From: Mariniphaga sediminis
GTDB taxonomy: Bacteria; Bacteroidota; Bacteroidia; Bacteroidales; Prolixibacteraceae
Assembly (NCBI RefSeq): GCF_003573545.1
Contig: NZ_QWET01000014.1
Span: forward strand, 62,001 to 126,000
Direction of reading: 5' to 3'
DNA length: 64,000 bases
Position 1 is the stretch's first letter; each line of letters starts with the position of its first letter. Positions 19,471 to 28,082 of this stretch are shown here, one piece after another. Position numbers and translations under genes: made by a program. The notes beneath the pieces were generated by a model. That model searched no databases. It had not been told where the DNA came from and saw only the letters and a program-made list of their open reading frames with translations.

Positions 19471-20829
19471 CTATTTCGGTTCAAGAAGACTTATTACCAT
19501 AAGTGTCGGTTCTACAATATGTAAATTGTTTAAAAGAGGTTCTGTATATTGTATATCACCAAATTCTGCACCACCAAAATGATGCTGTGCCCCCACATGA
19601 TTGTTCCAATCAACTCCTTCCGTTAAAAATCCATGTTCTCCATGATGATGTTTTGAAATAGCCACAAGAATTACAAACGCTTCCTCTAAAAATGTTTCTT
19701 CTTTAGTATCATTAAAAGCTTTTATATAGGCTAATGTAGCTTCAGCATTTTCCCACAGGTATGCAGTGTCCCAACTTTCTTCCATAATCAATAATCCGGC
19801 ACACTGTACACCATTCTTGTCTTCTGTAATTTTAAACCGATCAAGGCCTTTTAAACATTTTTCATATGCAAACTGACGAATAGCTTCATTATCCAACAGA
19901 TATGACACTTCTAACAAAGTAAGGAAAGCAACTGAATAAGCAACTCCTTCATGTTCATCATAAGTATCATGGTTAATGCTACCGAAAATACCTCCCATTT
20001 GCATAAACAAGTTTGTTTTCTCCTTAATACTAATGGTATAATCTGCCAAACCTCGTTTTGTTAATTCTGTATTCAGCTGAATAATAAATAGTCCATCTCC
20101 ACTTTTCTCAAACAATGGATCATCTTTTCCATCAGGTTTATACGGGTAAACACTACCATCAGGAGCACTGCGCCTGGGATACCAGCCATTAGAAGCTAAC
20201 TTTACATTAGAATTAATCCAGTTAGCAGTTTTAATAGCAATACTTCTCATTTTTGTTTTTCGCTCTTCATCTACATGATCACTGAATATTAAAAGCTGAT
20301 ATGCAATTTTAGCCATGGAACCAGGGCAAAACCAATCATTATTATGTTCATAGTTTTGTAAAAGGATATCAGTATCAACATTGCGATACCCTGTAATAAA
20401 ACCGGTATTGTAATTTACAAAACCATCTTCCAACACATGATCAAGAAGCATAATTGCTTTATTGACCATGGAGGAATCGTTAATGTATTTCCCAAATGAA
20501 AAAATTTCGTAAGCTCCACCAACAGCATTAGCAGCCCATCCAGGTCCCTCAAGTGCAGCAAAAGGATGCCACTTTATACTTTCCATTACTTCTCCATTTA
20601 AATCAACAAAACTTGATTTGCAACAGAGGTTCGTTTTGTATGGAACTAACGTTCTTTCAACTGCAAATTTTATGGAAGCATTTGCTGATTTAAGTATTGT
20701 TGGTATATCAAACTTTTGTTTTTGCTCATCACCATTAAAGGGAATTATAGGGGTTCCGTATGTGCCTTGAAAACAAAGCATGAAGCAGAAAACGAATGCT
20801 ATAAAATATGTTATTACCTTGAATTTCAT
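19471..20829 (-). CDS. Secreted six-hairpin-like protein of unknown function
   Basis: A 452-residue secreted protein (signal peptide ending near FQGTYG) that I do not recognise. It is rich in helices with Trp- and aromatic-containing turns (WHPFAALEGPGWAANAVGG, EESWDTAYLWENAEATLAY), which suggests an (alpha/alpha)6 toroid like those of glycosidases, epimerases and polysaccharide lyases. The C-terminus carries a His-rich stretch, KHHHGEHGF, and AQHHFGGAEFG. Its ATG overlaps the stop of the DUF2490 gene by 4 bases (ATGA), so the two are translationally coupled. Base composition is strikingly low in GC (20 of 60 in the line starting 19861) against 36 of 60 in the line starting 22081, a sign of separate origin. 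Confidence 0.6.
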   Translation of the reverse strand: MKFKVITYFIAFVFCFMLCFQGTYGTPIIPFNGDEQKQKFDIPTILKSANASIKFAVERTLVPYKTNLCCKSSFVDLNGEVMESIKWHPFAALEGPGWAANAVGGAYEIFSFGKYINDSSMVNKAIMLLDHVLEDGFVNYNTGFITGYRNVDTDILLQNYEHNNDWFCPGSMAKIAYQLLIFSDHVDEERKTKMRSIAIKTANWINSNVKLASNGWYPRRSAPDGSVYPYKPDGKDDPLFEKSGDGLFIIQLNTELTKRGLADYTISIKEKTNLFMQMGGIFGSINHDTYDEHEGVAYSVAFLTLLEVSYLLDNEAIRQFAYEKCLKGLDRFKITEDKNGVQCAGLLIMEESWDTAYLWENAEATLAYIKAFNDTKEETFLEEAFVILVAISKHHHGEHGFLTEGVDWNNHVGAQHHFGGAEFGDIQYTEPLLNNLHIVEPTLMVISLLEPK

Positions 20830-21482
20830 AGTTTAATTTGATAAGAAACACCAATAATATATTGATTTAGATCATGCATTTGCGCCAGCAATCCATACAA
20901 TTCGATATCAGTTGAATCAGTTAGTGGACATAATGCTGAAAGGCTATATCTTACCTCATCTAAACGATCAGATACTTGTTTATTGGTTAGAATAAAAGTT
21001 TCAACCCCAATGACCGGTTTTATCTTACAGGAGGGTATCTCATAACTTATTTTCATTTTATTTCTCCAGTAATTCAAATATTCCGGCGATTCAAGATTGT
21101 ATCCGGGGTATCTTGTAACCTGGTACCGTTCTCTTAATGAGAACCGGAGTTTATATACCTCCCATTTAAATTTTGCATGGGTATAAAACCTGTGCCTTAA
21201 CTCATAATCGTCTGTTTTGTTTTTATTCATCAACAGGTACCCCAATCCTATTTTCATAAACCTGAACACACTGCGATCTCCTTCCAACCCAATACTTACC
21301 CTGTCTATCGAACGATTATTGTTCCGGGTAAAAAACTCACCATACAATGAAAACTCAGATGATTGTATCTTTTTATTGGCAAATGCATCCAGCCACAGTC
21401 CAAAATCGTCATCCTGCGCCGAAACATTACCACATAAAATTACCAATAACAGAAATACAAGTTTGCCCCAATTCATTCTCAT
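20826..21482 (-). CDS. DUF2490 outer-membrane beta-barrel protein
   Basis: A 218-residue protein with a signal peptide ending NVSAQD and alternating amphipathic strands throughout (SIGLEGDRSVFRFMKIGLGY, RFYTHAKFKWEV), ending in an aromatic-hydrophobic strand with a terminal YQIKL. These are the features of the DUF2490 family, predicted small outer-membrane barrels of Bacteroidota. A purine-rich AAAGGGATAGGG stands just before the ATG. It overlaps the next gene by 4 bases and shares its AT-rich composition. It may serve as a porin or surface anchor for the neighbouring unknown secreted protein, but this is inference. Confidence 0.78.
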   Translation of the reverse strand: MRMNWGKLVFLLLVILCGNVSAQDDDFGLWLDAFANKKIQSSEFSLYGEFFTRNNNRSIDRVSIGLEGDRSVFRFMKIGLGYLLMNKNKTDDYELRHRFYTHAKFKWEVYKLRFSLRERYQVTRYPGYNLESPEYLNYWRNKMKISYEIPSCKIKPVIGVETFILTNKQVSDRLDEVRYSLSALCPLTDSTDIELYGLLAQMHDLNQYIIGVSYQIKL

Positions 21483-21592
21483 TCCCTATCCCTTTTTTTT
21501 AATTTTTCCCTGCCAGACAATCGTAAATGCCGAGAATTATTTAACGAAAATAAAAATCAGCAACCACACACAGAAAGGTTTACCATACTTTT

Positions 21593-23818
21593 CTATTTTA
21601 CCGTGAGATTTATGTTTATTTTTTTATTTACATTTTTTACTGTAATGGTCTGTGCCCGGGTATCCAATTCCACATGTACATCTGAATCTACAGAAACAAT
21701 GTCTTTATCTTTTGGTAGCCGGATATGCAACACCACCTCTTTTGCTCTATTATTGGTCAGATCGATGTAGCCGGTCACTTTCTTTTTGCTGCTTTGCAAT
21801 TCATAGGATACCGGACCAAAATGGGTCGGCATGTCCAGGGCACTGACCTTTTGGCCATTTTCCAGCCACTGGCGGGCTGTTCCGCGCGCCAGGTGCAATG
21901 TTTGCTGGTCTTCCATAACCAATGCATCGCGTAAAAAACGTCCGACCGACAAGGGAGTCCACAAATGCTGAAGGTCGCCGGTGGCATCTGCTGCCCCGGG
22001 TTCCTGCCCACGTTCTTCGCACCAGGAAATCAACGGTGTAGCATGGTTCAAAGTAGCATACAGGTATTGAATGGCTTTATCGCCTTCATTGCGGTACAGA
22101 AGCGCTTCAGCCAGGTTATCCAGGGCGATGGCCACCCACAAACCATCTTTCAGCCAACCTGTATTTACCGGAATTCCGCCGGGACTGATAAACGATTCAA
22201 TCTTGCTGATAGTGCCGTTTATCAATTCATGCTTACGCGGCAAGGTAGCACACGGATAAGTGGCGTAAAGGGCTCCCCAGCGGCTGCCGTCTGTTTTGTT
22301 GGCGACACCGGGAATCCATCTATAACCATTTTCAGATATAGCACCGTGCTCCAAAGACCACTTCAAATCATTCAGCGCCGTACGATGGATCTGCGCCAGT
22401 TCTTTAATATCGTCGTCTTTTCCCAAAATACGCGCAGCTTCAAGTGCCAGCGAATCGGCAAATACTGCCCAAATATTGTGAGGGAGAAACACACCAAACA
22501 GGTCGTCGCCATCCCATAATCCGCAATCGCCCATACCCCTTGGCATTAAACCATAATCGGGAGTGCGTTTACCATCAACGGGTTTCCGGGTTTTCGCCCG
22601 TTGCGTTTCCTGCCAGCGCGAACTGGCTAACATTCTCGGATAAAGGCTCCTCAAATAGTCGACATCCCCTGTCATACGATAATGTTCCATTAACGCCCAG
22701 GATTTAAAGCCTGCCATGCCCCACATGTAATGACCCCAACCTTTGGGGTCGTTCCAGTTTCCGTCTTCCCCCTGCATATCGGCTATTAACTGAAAGCCTT
22801 TCGCCGCATCGGTGTGTAATCCCACCTGGTCTAAAAAAATGGCGACAATAGATGCTTCTCCGGTATTGGCAGCCCGGTATTTCTCTGTTCCCGGCGTACT
22901 GGCAACATATTCACTGCTCACAGGCTCACGCATAATAAAACAATCGGCCAGCCCGGCATAGAAAGCATTTTGTACAGCCGGATCGGGGATATGAACTTTA
23001 ACAGCCTCCTCCATAAGGTTATACCAGGCTTCTTTTGCCCGGTTAAATTCTTTTTCCCAATCCTGTTTTCGCAATGTAATTAACTGTGAATGGTAGGCAA
23101 CATAAGGGCGCACAATCCAACCTGTCCGTTTTTCACCCGGCTCCAGGTTCCACACCTGTGAAATTGTGGTGATGTCTTTTACAGGCTGCTCATCACCGCC
23201 TGTCATAAAAAGGTTCACCCGGTCGGCACGGTCTTCCATTCCGGCAAGCAATACATCGCTGTCCCAATCGGACTGAACCCACGCGGGATTGTAGGTTGTT
23301 GTTTTCCTGTCGTTTGAACAGTTGATAGTCACACTATGCTTTTTGCTATCGTTGTTCACCATATCGATGCGAACAAGGGCAGCTGATTCGGCCCCAATGA
23401 TTTGCATTTTTGTTGTTACTCCCTGTTCTGAATAAACCGTTTCAACCATCGGGAGCCAGTCTTCACCACGCTGCCAGGTAACGTTTTCAAATACTTTCCC
23501 GTCAAGTTCGGTTGTTATAAAGACATGCCATTTAGGGTCCGGTGTACAAAAACTGCCTGCCGGAATGCTCAACAGGTTATCGTACGACCATTTCAGGCGC
23601 AATTTGTCGGGATAAACATCGACCAATGTTTTATCACTGGCATTTGGAATAGACACGGTCAACCGGTGTGGGGTTGAAAAAGCATAGCCAAAGTCAACCT
23701 CCATCTTCTCACTACTGCCTGAGACATTGCGATTTTCCGGTTGGCCCGTTGCAAACCGCACACTGCCCGCCAGCAGCAAACACACTATTACGATTCTGTA
23801 AGTCATCCTTTTAATCAT
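21593..23818 (-). CDS. Secreted (alpha/alpha)6-barrel glycoside hydrolase, family unassigned
   Basis: About 740 residues; I prefer Met8 of the longest frame (23818) because it starts directly before the leader MIKRMTYRIVIVCLLLAGS. A beta-sandwich of about 240 residues with DRKTTTYNPAWVQSDWDSD is followed by a helical toroid: GMAGFKSWALMEHYRMTGDV, MPRGMGDCGLWDGDDLFG and WCEERGQEPGAADATGDLQH. The last two are rich in acids and aromatic residues in inter-hairpin loops, where catalytic residues sit in such enzymes. The C-terminal tail is a small beta domain. I could not assign a GH family. GC content is high relative to the adjoining DUF2490 pair. Probably another glycan-side-chain hydrolase of the same locus. 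Confidence 0.7.
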   Translation of the reverse strand: MIKRMTYRIVIVCLLLAGSVRFATGQPENRNVSGSSEKMEVDFGYAFSTPHRLTVSIPNASDKTLVDVYPDKLRLKWSYDNLLSIPAGSFCTPDPKWHVFITTELDGKVFENVTWQRGEDWLPMVETVYSEQGVTTKMQIIGAESAALVRIDMVNNDSKKHSVTINCSNDRKTTTYNPAWVQSDWDSDVLLAGMEDRADRVNLFMTGGDEQPVKDITTISQVWNLEPGEKRTGWIVRPYVAYHSQLITLRKQDWEKEFNRAKEAWYNLMEEAVKVHIPDPAVQNAFYAGLADCFIMREPVSSEYVASTPGTEKYRAANTGEASIVAIFLDQVGLHTDAAKGFQLIADMQGEDGNWNDPKGWGHYMWGMAGFKSWALMEHYRMTGDVDYLRSLYPRMLASSRWQETQRAKTRKPVDGKRTPDYGLMPRGMGDCGLWDGDDLFGVFLPHNIWAVFADSLALEAARILGKDDDIKELAQIHRTALNDLKWSLEHGAISENGYRWIPGVANKTDGSRWGALYATYPCATLPRKHELINGTISKIESFISPGGIPVNTGWLKDGLWVAIALDNLAEALLYRNEGDKAIQYLYATLNHATPLISWCEERGQEPGAADATGDLQHLWTPLSVGRFLRDALVMEDQQTLHLARGTARQWLENGQKVSALDMPTHFGPVSYELQSSKKKVTGYIDLTNNRAKEVVLHIRLPKDKDIVSVDSDVHVELDTRAQTITVKNVNKKININLTVK

Positions 23819-23966
23819 TATAATTTCACAATTTATCATTTTATATCTTTGTTCTTATTAAATTACTCTCTTCAAAAAATACATGTCTGTTTTTTAATAA
23901 CCCGAACGACACTACATCCTGATAATAAATACATTCCGGGCAAAAGCAGACATTCGTTTGTCCAAT

Positions 23967-24806
23967 TTATTTTAAGCTGACTTTTACAAATACGGGTAAA
24001 TGATCGGAAAAGAAGTGCCTGTTTTTCGAATCGGACAAAACCGCATATTTAAGCACATCGATTGGCTCATTTACAAAAATATAGTCTATACGATCTTTAA
24101 GCTCACTTAAAAAATTAAACCCGTTACTGGTTGTTCCATAAGGCCCATAGGGTAATTCCCTGGTTACTTCCCTTGAATCAGACAGATTTTCCTTCAACCG
24201 TTTTATCGGCGCCTCTTCCGGAAGCATATTCAGATCGCCCATAAATACTACGGGTAATCCCTCCTCATTGAGCTCTTCTATTTTTTGGAGTACAAGATCA
24301 ACGGAATTACTTCTGGCCTGCGCACCACGATGGTCGAAATGGGTATTAAAAACCAGCAGTTTTTTGCCGGTTTCTTTCTGAACAAATTTCCCATAGGTAC
24401 ATATACGCACACAGTCGGCATCCCATCCCTTTCCTGGTTTTCCCGGTGTTTCAGACAACCAGAACCAACCTTTCTTCTCCAGTTTAAATATTTCAGTGTT
24501 GTAAAAAATTGGAGAGAATTCACCCGCCTTTTTCCCGTCGTCTCTTCCTACTCCAATCCATTCGAATTTTTTCAAATATGAGTCAACATATTGTACCTGG
24601 TTGTCATACGCCTCCTGCAAGCCAAAAATTGCCGCTTCATGAAATTGCAACAACTGACAAACCAGCTCCTTTCTCAACGGCCAGGCATTTTCACCATCAT
24701 CATTATTCGGATTATTATTACGAATATTGAAGGTAATTACATTAAAGTCCTGGGCAAAAGAATTTATCCCAATAAAAACTACAAGTAAAAATAAAACCTT
24801 TTTCAT
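23967..24806 (-). CDS. Endonuclease/exonuclease/phosphatase (EEP)-family secreted phosphatase
   Basis: A 279-residue protein with signal peptide ending NSFAQD. All EEP metal and catalytic motifs are present in order: VITFNIRNNN, FGLQEAYD, FNTHFDHRGAQAR, MGDLNMLP, DRIDYIFV and SDHLPVFV. An exported EEP protein in a glycan locus is expected to act on phosphoesters or phosphodiesters, as do sphingomyelinases and inositol polyphosphate phosphatases of this fold, rather than on nucleic acid; that is inference. Gaps of 127 and 109 bases on either side leave room for separate transcription, but the strand and neighbours are those of the phosphoester cluster. Confidence 0.88.
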   Translation of the reverse strand: MKKVLFLLVVFIGINSFAQDFNVITFNIRNNNPNNDDGENAWPLRKELVCQLLQFHEAAIFGLQEAYDNQVQYVDSYLKKFEWIGVGRDDGKKAGEFSPIFYNTEIFKLEKKGWFWLSETPGKPGKGWDADCVRICTYGKFVQKETGKKLLVFNTHFDHRGAQARSNSVDLVLQKIEELNEEGLPVVFMGDLNMLPEEAPIKRLKENLSDSREVTRELPYGPYGTTSNGFNFLSELKDRIDYIFVNEPIDVLKYAVLSDSKNRHFFSDHLPVFVKVSLK

Positions 24807-24915
24807 AGAAATATGATTTTTAACGAATTATCAATAAAAATGCACCATCTAATTCTTCCTGTCCGGTATTTACAATTTCAGCCAAACGGTTATGGGTTTT
24901 TTCATCCTCATAGCA

Positions 24916-25698
24916 TCAATGAATATTTTTCCTTAGCCACCCCGGGCGGTCTGTAGTTATTCCGGTAACCCCAATATTTATCAAACGCCGGGCTTCAGCC
25001 GGATCATTCACCGTATATGTCCATACTTCAAGACCAAGTTCATTCGCGGTTTCCATCACTTTTTTATCAATAATGGAATGCTTCAGGTCAACACCTTCCA
25101 ATCCTGACTTCGCCACATCTTCCCATCGTTTCTCCAGTTCATTCGGGTCATTACAAAGCCAGTAGCATGTATTATCCGGAAATATTTGTTTGGTTTTAAT
25201 AATTGTTTCCCAATCAAAACAGATAAATATCAATTGATCTAACTTGTCGCATTTATCAATTGCCTTTTTCATCCAGGGAATAACTTCTTTGCGGCTTTTG
25301 AGTTCTATAACCAGCTTTTTCCCGGCGGGAATGATTTCGATAATCTCTTCGAGGTAAGGAATTATCTCATCGCTGTATTTCTCATCTTTAAACGACCCAA
25401 CATCCAACTTCCGTAAAACATTGGATTTGGTTTCAGAAACCTTCAAATACTTTCCCGAAACCTTTTTGGTGTCTGAATCATGGATTACCATTACCCGGTT
25501 ATTTTTTGATAAATGGATGTCCACCTCAACAGACTCTGCTCCCAATTCCCATCCCAGTTTTGCCGAAGCAATGGTATTCTCGGGCGCCAGGTAAGATGCT
25601 CCCCTGTGGGCAATAAACTCTACCTGGGCACTTCCTGCAATGCATAATAACACAAAAAACAAAATAATAAATACGCTAATCAATTTTTTGGTTTTCAT
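24916..25698 (-). CDS. Glycerophosphodiester phosphodiesterase (GDPD), secreted
   Basis: A 260-residue exported GDPD (signal peptide ending AGSAQ). It carries the complete active-site set: His31-Arg32, Glu40-Asn41 in APENT, Glu58 and Asp60 in VEVDIHLS, and His73-Asp74, expected to bind a divalent metal and split glycerophosphodiesters into glycerol-3-phosphate and an alcohol. The ATG overlaps the stop of the GlpT-like gene upstream by 4 bases, which couples their translation. This repeats the logic of the E. coli glpTQ pair, in which the periplasmic diesterase feeds the transporter. The length is close to that of typical GDPD proteins. Confidence 0.92.
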   Translation of the reverse strand: MKTKKLISVFIILFFVLLCIAGSAQVEFIAHRGASYLAPENTIASAKLGWELGAESVEVDIHLSKNNRVMVIHDSDTKKVSGKYLKVSETKSNVLRKLDVGSFKDEKYSDEIIPYLEEIIEIIPAGKKLVIELKSRKEVIPWMKKAIDKCDKLDQLIFICFDWETIIKTKQIFPDNTCYWLCNDPNELEKRWEDVAKSGLEGVDLKHSIIDKKVMETANELGLEVWTYTVNDPAEARRLINIGVTGITTDRPGWLRKNIH

Positions 25699-27038
25699 TT
25701 TGAGTTCCTTTCTGTTAATTGTCTTTCATGCTTTAATGTTAATGCGGTAAGCACAATTGCCAGGATTCCGGCAGACAGTAGTAAAATGAACCCTCCATCC
25801 CAGCCAAAAAAATCGACTAAATAACCGATGGCAATATTTGCTGTTAGCGCCCCACCAAGGTAGCCCAACATTCCGGTAAGTCCTGCTGCAGTGCCGGCAG
25901 CCTTTTTGGGTACCATATCCAACGCCTGGACACCAATCAACATGACAGGTCCGTATATCAAAAACCCAATGGCAATAAGCGCCAGGTTATCAATCCAAAA
26001 ATAACCCGCCGGCGTTAGCCAATAAACCAATATGGCTGCCAATACAAACACCATATAAATAATACTGACTGACGCCCTGTTTCCGTGAAAGACCTTGTCG
26101 CTTAAATATCCGCAAAGCAAGGTTCCCGGAATCCCGGCATACTCGTACGCAAAATAGGCCCAACTAGATTCTTCCGTTGAAAATCCTTTCACCTCCGACA
26201 AAAATGTGGGCGCCCAGTCAATAACGCCGTACCGTATCATATAAACAAATATGTTTGCAAATGCGATGTACCAAAGGAATTTGTTGGGAAATACATACTT
26301 CAGAAATATCTCTTTTGATTTTAATTCCTTTTCGGGATTTCCGGTAGTGGTTTTCGGAAAATCATTTTTGTATACCTCAACGGGCGGCAATCCGACAGAT
26401 TGCGGAGTGTCTGTAATAAGATACAATGCGATTAATGCAATAACTGAAGCAATAATGGCCGGGAAATAAAAAACGCTGTGCCAGTCTGCAAATATTGCTA
26501 TTCCCAGTATAGCCAGCGGTCCGATTAAACCTCCCCCCACATTATGGGCCACATTCCAAATACCCATTTTTGTGCCCCTTTCCTGCAACGAAAACCAATG
26601 TACCATAACCCTTCCGCACGGAGGCCATCCCATGCCCTGAAACCATCCATTCAAAAAAAGAAGGATGTACATTATTGTAATGGAAGATGTGGCCCACCCG
26701 GCTATTCCCATCAAGGACATGGTAAGGGCTGACAAAATCAATCCTAATGGCAAAAAGTATTTTGCATTGCTTCTGTCAGAAACATTACCCATCACAAATT
26801 TTGATATGCCATACGATAAAGCAATAGCTGAAAATGCTACTCCCAACTCTCCTTTTGAATAGCCTTCTTTAATAAGCTCCGGAATAGCCAGTGCAAAATT
26901 TTTACGTAACAGGTAATAGGCAGCATAGCCAATAAAAATACCGGCGAAAACCTTCATCCGGTGCTGTTTATACACTGAATCAATCTTCTCTTCCGCAATT
27001 AAAGGTTTATGAGAAGGCGGTCTTAAAAAACGAAACAT
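25695..27038 (-). CDS. glpT: Glycerol-3-phosphate/phosphate antiporter, GlpT-like (MFS, OPA family)
   Basis: A 447-residue, 12-helix major-facilitator protein. Residues known to bind phosphate in E. coli GlpT are present at the same numbers: Arg45 in YYLLRKNF, His165 in WNVAHNVGGG and Arg269 in YMIRYGVIDWAP. The loop between helices 6 and 7 is of normal length. It should exchange external organophosphate for cytoplasmic phosphate in the inner membrane; glycerol-3-phosphate is the likely cargo given the overlapping GDPD gene, with hexose-phosphate a weaker alternative. A 188-base gap separates it from the SDR gene and holds a small GC-rich hairpin. Confidence 0.92.
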   Translation of the reverse strand: MFRFLRPPSHKPLIAEEKIDSVYKQHRMKVFAGIFIGYAAYYLLRKNFALAIPELIKEGYSKGELGVAFSAIALSYGISKFVMGNVSDRSNAKYFLPLGLILSALTMSLMGIAGWATSSITIMYILLFLNGWFQGMGWPPCGRVMVHWFSLQERGTKMGIWNVAHNVGGGLIGPLAILGIAIFADWHSVFYFPAIIASVIALIALYLITDTPQSVGLPPVEVYKNDFPKTTTGNPEKELKSKEIFLKYVFPNKFLWYIAFANIFVYMIRYGVIDWAPTFLSEVKGFSTEESSWAYFAYEYAGIPGTLLCGYLSDKVFHGNRASVSIIYMVFVLAAILVYWLTPAGYFWIDNLALIAIGFLIYGPVMLIGVQALDMVPKKAAGTAAGLTGMLGYLGGALTANIAIGYLVDFFGWDGGFILLLSAGILAIVLTALTLKHERQLTERNSK

Positions 27039-27194
27039 AATTTTTAGATACTATGAGTTTATATTTCTATTTCCAATGTATCCAAATTTGTCAGCAACAA
27101 AATTCGCTCCCTCTCTGCATCGTTTTTAGCGGCAGAGGTACTCTTTAAACACTTATGATGCCACAGACCAACACAAGAAATAGCCTATTTATAT

Positions 27195-27209
27195 GGAGCC
27201 CAGGGCTCC
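27195..27209 (-). terminator. Small GC-rich hairpin after the SDR gene
   Basis: GGAGCC and GGCTCC pair perfectly around CAG, 18 bases beyond the SDR stop. The following bases on the minus strand are AT-rich (atataaatagg) but do not form a T-run, so it may be a weak terminator or a transcript-end stabiliser separating the SDR gene from the GlpT-GDPD pair. Confidence 0.4.
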
Positions 27210-27226
27210 CGGTTTAACAGATATGG

Positions 27227-28015
27227 TTAATCATACGCTCCAATAACATTCTGATCGTAATCAATAGCGGAACCCGTTACCACGCCGCTGTTGTCGCTTA
27301 AAAGATACACGGCCAGCCACGATAGTTCTTCCGGCTTGATAAGTTTCCCCATAGGTTGTTTGGATTCTGCCTTTTCCAGCCAGTCATCAGGCGCATGATG
27401 AAACTCTTTCTGGATAGCCGCCTCCCCTGTGGTGTCCATCCATCCCGGCAGGATGGCATTCACCCGTATCCGGTTAAACCGTTGAGAATAGGCCACATTT
27501 TTTGTCAGGGTCAACAGTGCCCCCTTCGATGCACAGTAAGGGGTAATAAACGGCTGTCCGCCATGGGCGCTCTGGGTTACAATATTTACAACTGCCCCCG
27601 GCATTTTCTTTCTTTGCCATAACCTTATTGCAGCCTGCATTAAAAGAAAAGGTGCCCGGGCATTAATGGCAATGTGATCATCCCATAATTCTACTGACGA
27701 TTCTTCAATAGTGCCACGTGTTGTTAACCCTGCGGCATTTACCAATCCGTCAATACTGCCAAAATGTTCTTCCGCCTGTTTCATCAGGGAGGTAATTTCA
27801 TCCGGATTTTTCAGGTTAGCCGGAATAAAAATAGCCTCAGCGCCTATTTTTTTTATTTCGCTGACAAGTTCAACGGGATCATCTTCTTTTAATACCAGAC
27901 CAGTAAGAACAATGCCTTTGGCCCCTTCTTTGGCACATCTCAACGCTATGGTTGCTCCCAGGCTTCCCTTTACACTGCTTCCTGTTATTAAAGCAATTTT
28001 GTCTTTGTACATCAT
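27227..28015 (-). CDS. SDR-family oxidoreductase
   Basis: A 262-residue cytoplasmic short-chain dehydrogenase. The catalytic Tyr-Lys pair is in PYCASKGALL, the Asn of NAAGLTTRG and the Ser of VTQSAHGG are in place, and the C-terminal VVTGSAIDYD replaces the usual cofactor-adjacent YVTGQ-type segment. The nucleotide-binding turn is unusual: TGSSVKGSLG has two more residues than the standard TGxxxGxG. The start could be Met1 or Met2. Lying between an SLC5 symporter and the GlpT gene, it probably oxidises or reduces an imported sugar or polyol (an inositol or uronate step would fit), but the substrate cannot be read from sequence. Confidence 0.85.
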   Translation of the reverse strand: MMYKDKIALITGSSVKGSLGATIALRCAKEGAKGIVLTGLVLKEDDPVELVSEIKKIGAEAIFIPANLKNPDEITSLMKQAEEHFGSIDGLVNAAGLTTRGTIEESSVELWDDHIAINARAPFLLMQAAIRLWQRKKMPGAVVNIVTQSAHGGQPFITPYCASKGALLTLTKNVAYSQRFNRIRVNAILPGWMDTTGEAAIQKEFHHAPDDWLEKAESKQPMGKLIKPEELSWLAVYLLSDNSGVVTGSAIDYDQNVIGAYD

Positions 28016-28082
28016 ACGATTAATTATTAAATGTTTTTTTTATAAAAATATTCACCACTCATTTATACATTTTGCGGAGTAC

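Noticed and set aside
1-23818. Ulvan utilisation as the role of the rhamnosidase cluster
   Set aside because: No sulfatase and no recognisable ulvan lyase is present in the window.
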